Source: Chlorobiota bacterium
GTDB lineage: Bacteria > Bacteroidota > Bacteroidia > Bacteroidales > JAADJA01
NCBI GenBank assembly: GCA_013151015.1
Contig: JAADJA010000017.1
Span: 1 to 56,336, forward strand
Direction of reading: 5' to 3'
Length of the DNA: 56,336 bases
Each line of letters opens with the position of its first letter. The stretch's first letter is position 1. The notes under the pieces were generated by a model. The model had not been told where the DNA came from and made no database searches. It worked only from the letters and a program-made list of their open reading frames with translations. This document shows positions 55,380 through 56,336 of this stretch, one piece after another. A program made the translations under genes and the position numbers.

Positions 55380-56336
55380 CTATAGCTCTTCGGGAAGGTT
55401 TCCATCGGCGATGTATATTTTCTTTCCAAATTTCAATGTCCCTTTATGGTAATATTTAACATAGGAATTATTGGGACCGTACAGGTCACTATAATCATCA
55501 AACACCAATATGCACATAATGTCATAGTCCTCCATGCCGGGTTGATCGAGGTAATAATGGTACATCAGGTATTTCAAACGGTTCCAATAGGTGTTCATCT
55601 CGGTATATTCAAGACAAAGTGTGTCTTCGGAAATGCCTATCTCGGTATCGGCATAAAACAGGTAATAGTCCAAGTGGTTGTCGCCCGGTACCGGGTCGTT
55701 GGGATATTGCAGGTCGGCATCACCCCCAAAAATTTCTTTTTCGATAAAAGGGCCTATAAAAGTATAGTTCCCGTTGGGGTCGGGGATGGTGTTCGAGGCT
55801 TCAATATACAGTTGCTCCGCAGCATCGGAGGACATGGGGGCATTCGTGCCACAATTTCCGGCATCTTCACCGTAATACCAGTCATCGCCAGGGCCAAAGG
55901 GGCCGTTTACGGGTGTTGGCGGTGGTTCATTGCTCTTTTTGCCTGTACCGCTTTCCACTATTAGGCTCATTTCTCCGTTGTTTTGCGAAATCTCGGTAAG
56001 CGATACATAACCCAATCCTTTTTCAGTAAAAGATGAATTATGGTAATCGTCTGCAACTTTTGCCTTCATCTCATCGTACTTTTGTGTGAGCACCGCCATA
56101 TCAACTGTGCCATCACCGTTTAAGGGCACGGCAAGATAGGAAGTGTCCACTTCAAATTGATTATAATACTCATTGGGGAAAGCATGCGAATAATTGATCG
56201 TCGCTTCCAAATACCACAGGGCCGAATCGGCGGGAAGGCTTTCGCCGCTTTTCAATGTGGGGTTTTTGCGGTAATAGGCCACTTTCTGTTTAAAGTTTTT
56301 GATAAGGGCGTTCACCTTTAGGTCGGTGGGGGTCAA
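55380..56336 (-). CDS. Hypothetical protein, 5' end outside the window
   Basis: The frame is open at the window edge, so the start lies beyond 56336. The visible 318 residues show no membrane helix; they are rich in Asp/Asn/Tyr/Pro with aromatic acidic patches (YYGEDAGNCG, EYTEMNTYWNRLKYLMYHYY), typical of exported proteins of unknown function. It lies upstream in the same direction as the T9SS gene at 53894, with a 52-base gap. No domain is recognised. Confidence 0.6.
   Translation of the reverse strand: MTPTDLKVNALIKNFKQKVAYYRKNPTLKSGESLPADSALWYLEATINYSHAFPNEYYNQFEVDTSYLAVPLNGDGTVDMAVLTQKYDEMKAKVADDYHNSSFTEKGLGYVSLTEISQNNGEMSLIVESGTGKKSNEPPPTPVNGPFGPGDDWYYGEDAGNCGTNAPMSSDAAEQLYIEASNTIPDPNGNYTFIGPFIEKEIFGGDADLQYPNDPVPGDNHLDYYLFYADTEIGISEDTLCLEYTEMNTYWNRLKYLMYHYYLDQPGMEDYDIMCILVFDDYSDLYGPNNSYVKYYHKGTLKFGKKIYIADGNLPEEL

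Noticed and set aside
1-56336. CRISPR array, tRNA or rRNA genes, transposase
   Set aside because: No regular spacer-repeat series, no clear tRNA or rRNA signature, and no transposase frame were recognised by eye.

Overview
The window comes from a member of the Bacteroidota, probably a Bacteroidales/Marinilabiliales-like lineage. This rests on exported proteins with type IX secretion (T9SS) sorting domains, several promoters of the Bacteroidota form TTTG-N19-TAnnTTTG, starts without clear Shine-Dalgarno sequences, a TPR histidine kinase of Bacteroidota type, type B L31, an alternative GlmU-family protein, a DUF1573 gene and a ParC-type topoisomerase. The species cannot be named from the sequence alone.

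Layout. 1-6.4 kb: end of a PorU-like C25 peptidase, TPR histidine kinase, mnmD, acylphosphatase, dnaN, class IV aminotransferase. 6.4-8.9 kb: AT-rich type II restriction-modification pair. 9-16.9 kb: PEP synthase/PPDK regulator, EamA transporter, then four exported-protein genes, the first two damaged. 17-20.4 kb: hydantoinase, lipB and lipA, with a repeat cluster between lipA and lipB. 20.7-26.8 kb: a minus-strand sixA-ppk1-[AAA ATPase-TOPRIM protein]-ppx operon; the two bracketed genes form a defence-like cassette inside a polyphosphate operon. 26.8-35.8 kb: TumE/TumA-type toxin-antitoxin pair, SPOR and TonB-C-like proteins, tandem Usp, ruvB, queG, an antitoxin with a truncated ParE toxin, two small outer-membrane proteins (one frameshifted), a lipoprotein, ferredoxin-NADP reductase. 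35.8-43.7 kb: parC-like topoisomerase, beta-propeller protein, a DUF1573 gene with an in-frame TGA at its conserved Cys, cupin, pyrF, prfA. 43.8-50.6 kb: T9SS serine protease, a receiver domain with a C-terminal membrane helix, rpmE2, GlmU-family protein, lon. 50.9-56.3 kb: minus-strand cluster of surface/T9SS genes, two of them frameshifted.

Two themes stand out. First, accessory defence or toxin modules (restriction-modification, AAA+TOPRIM, TumAE, ParDE remnant) sit singly between housekeeping genes rather than in one island; the AAA+TOPRIM pair inside sixA-ppk1-ppx is the best candidate for an undescribed arrangement. Second, at least six genes carry nonsense codons or frameshifts, and every one has a signal peptide, while all cytoplasmic housekeeping genes are intact. 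This may reflect real decay or variation of surface genes, recoding in one case (the TGA at the DUF1573 Cys), or assembly error. A palindromic repeat element is also dispersed between genes (lipA-lipB, prfA-pyrF). No rRNA, tRNA, CRISPR array or transposase was recognised.
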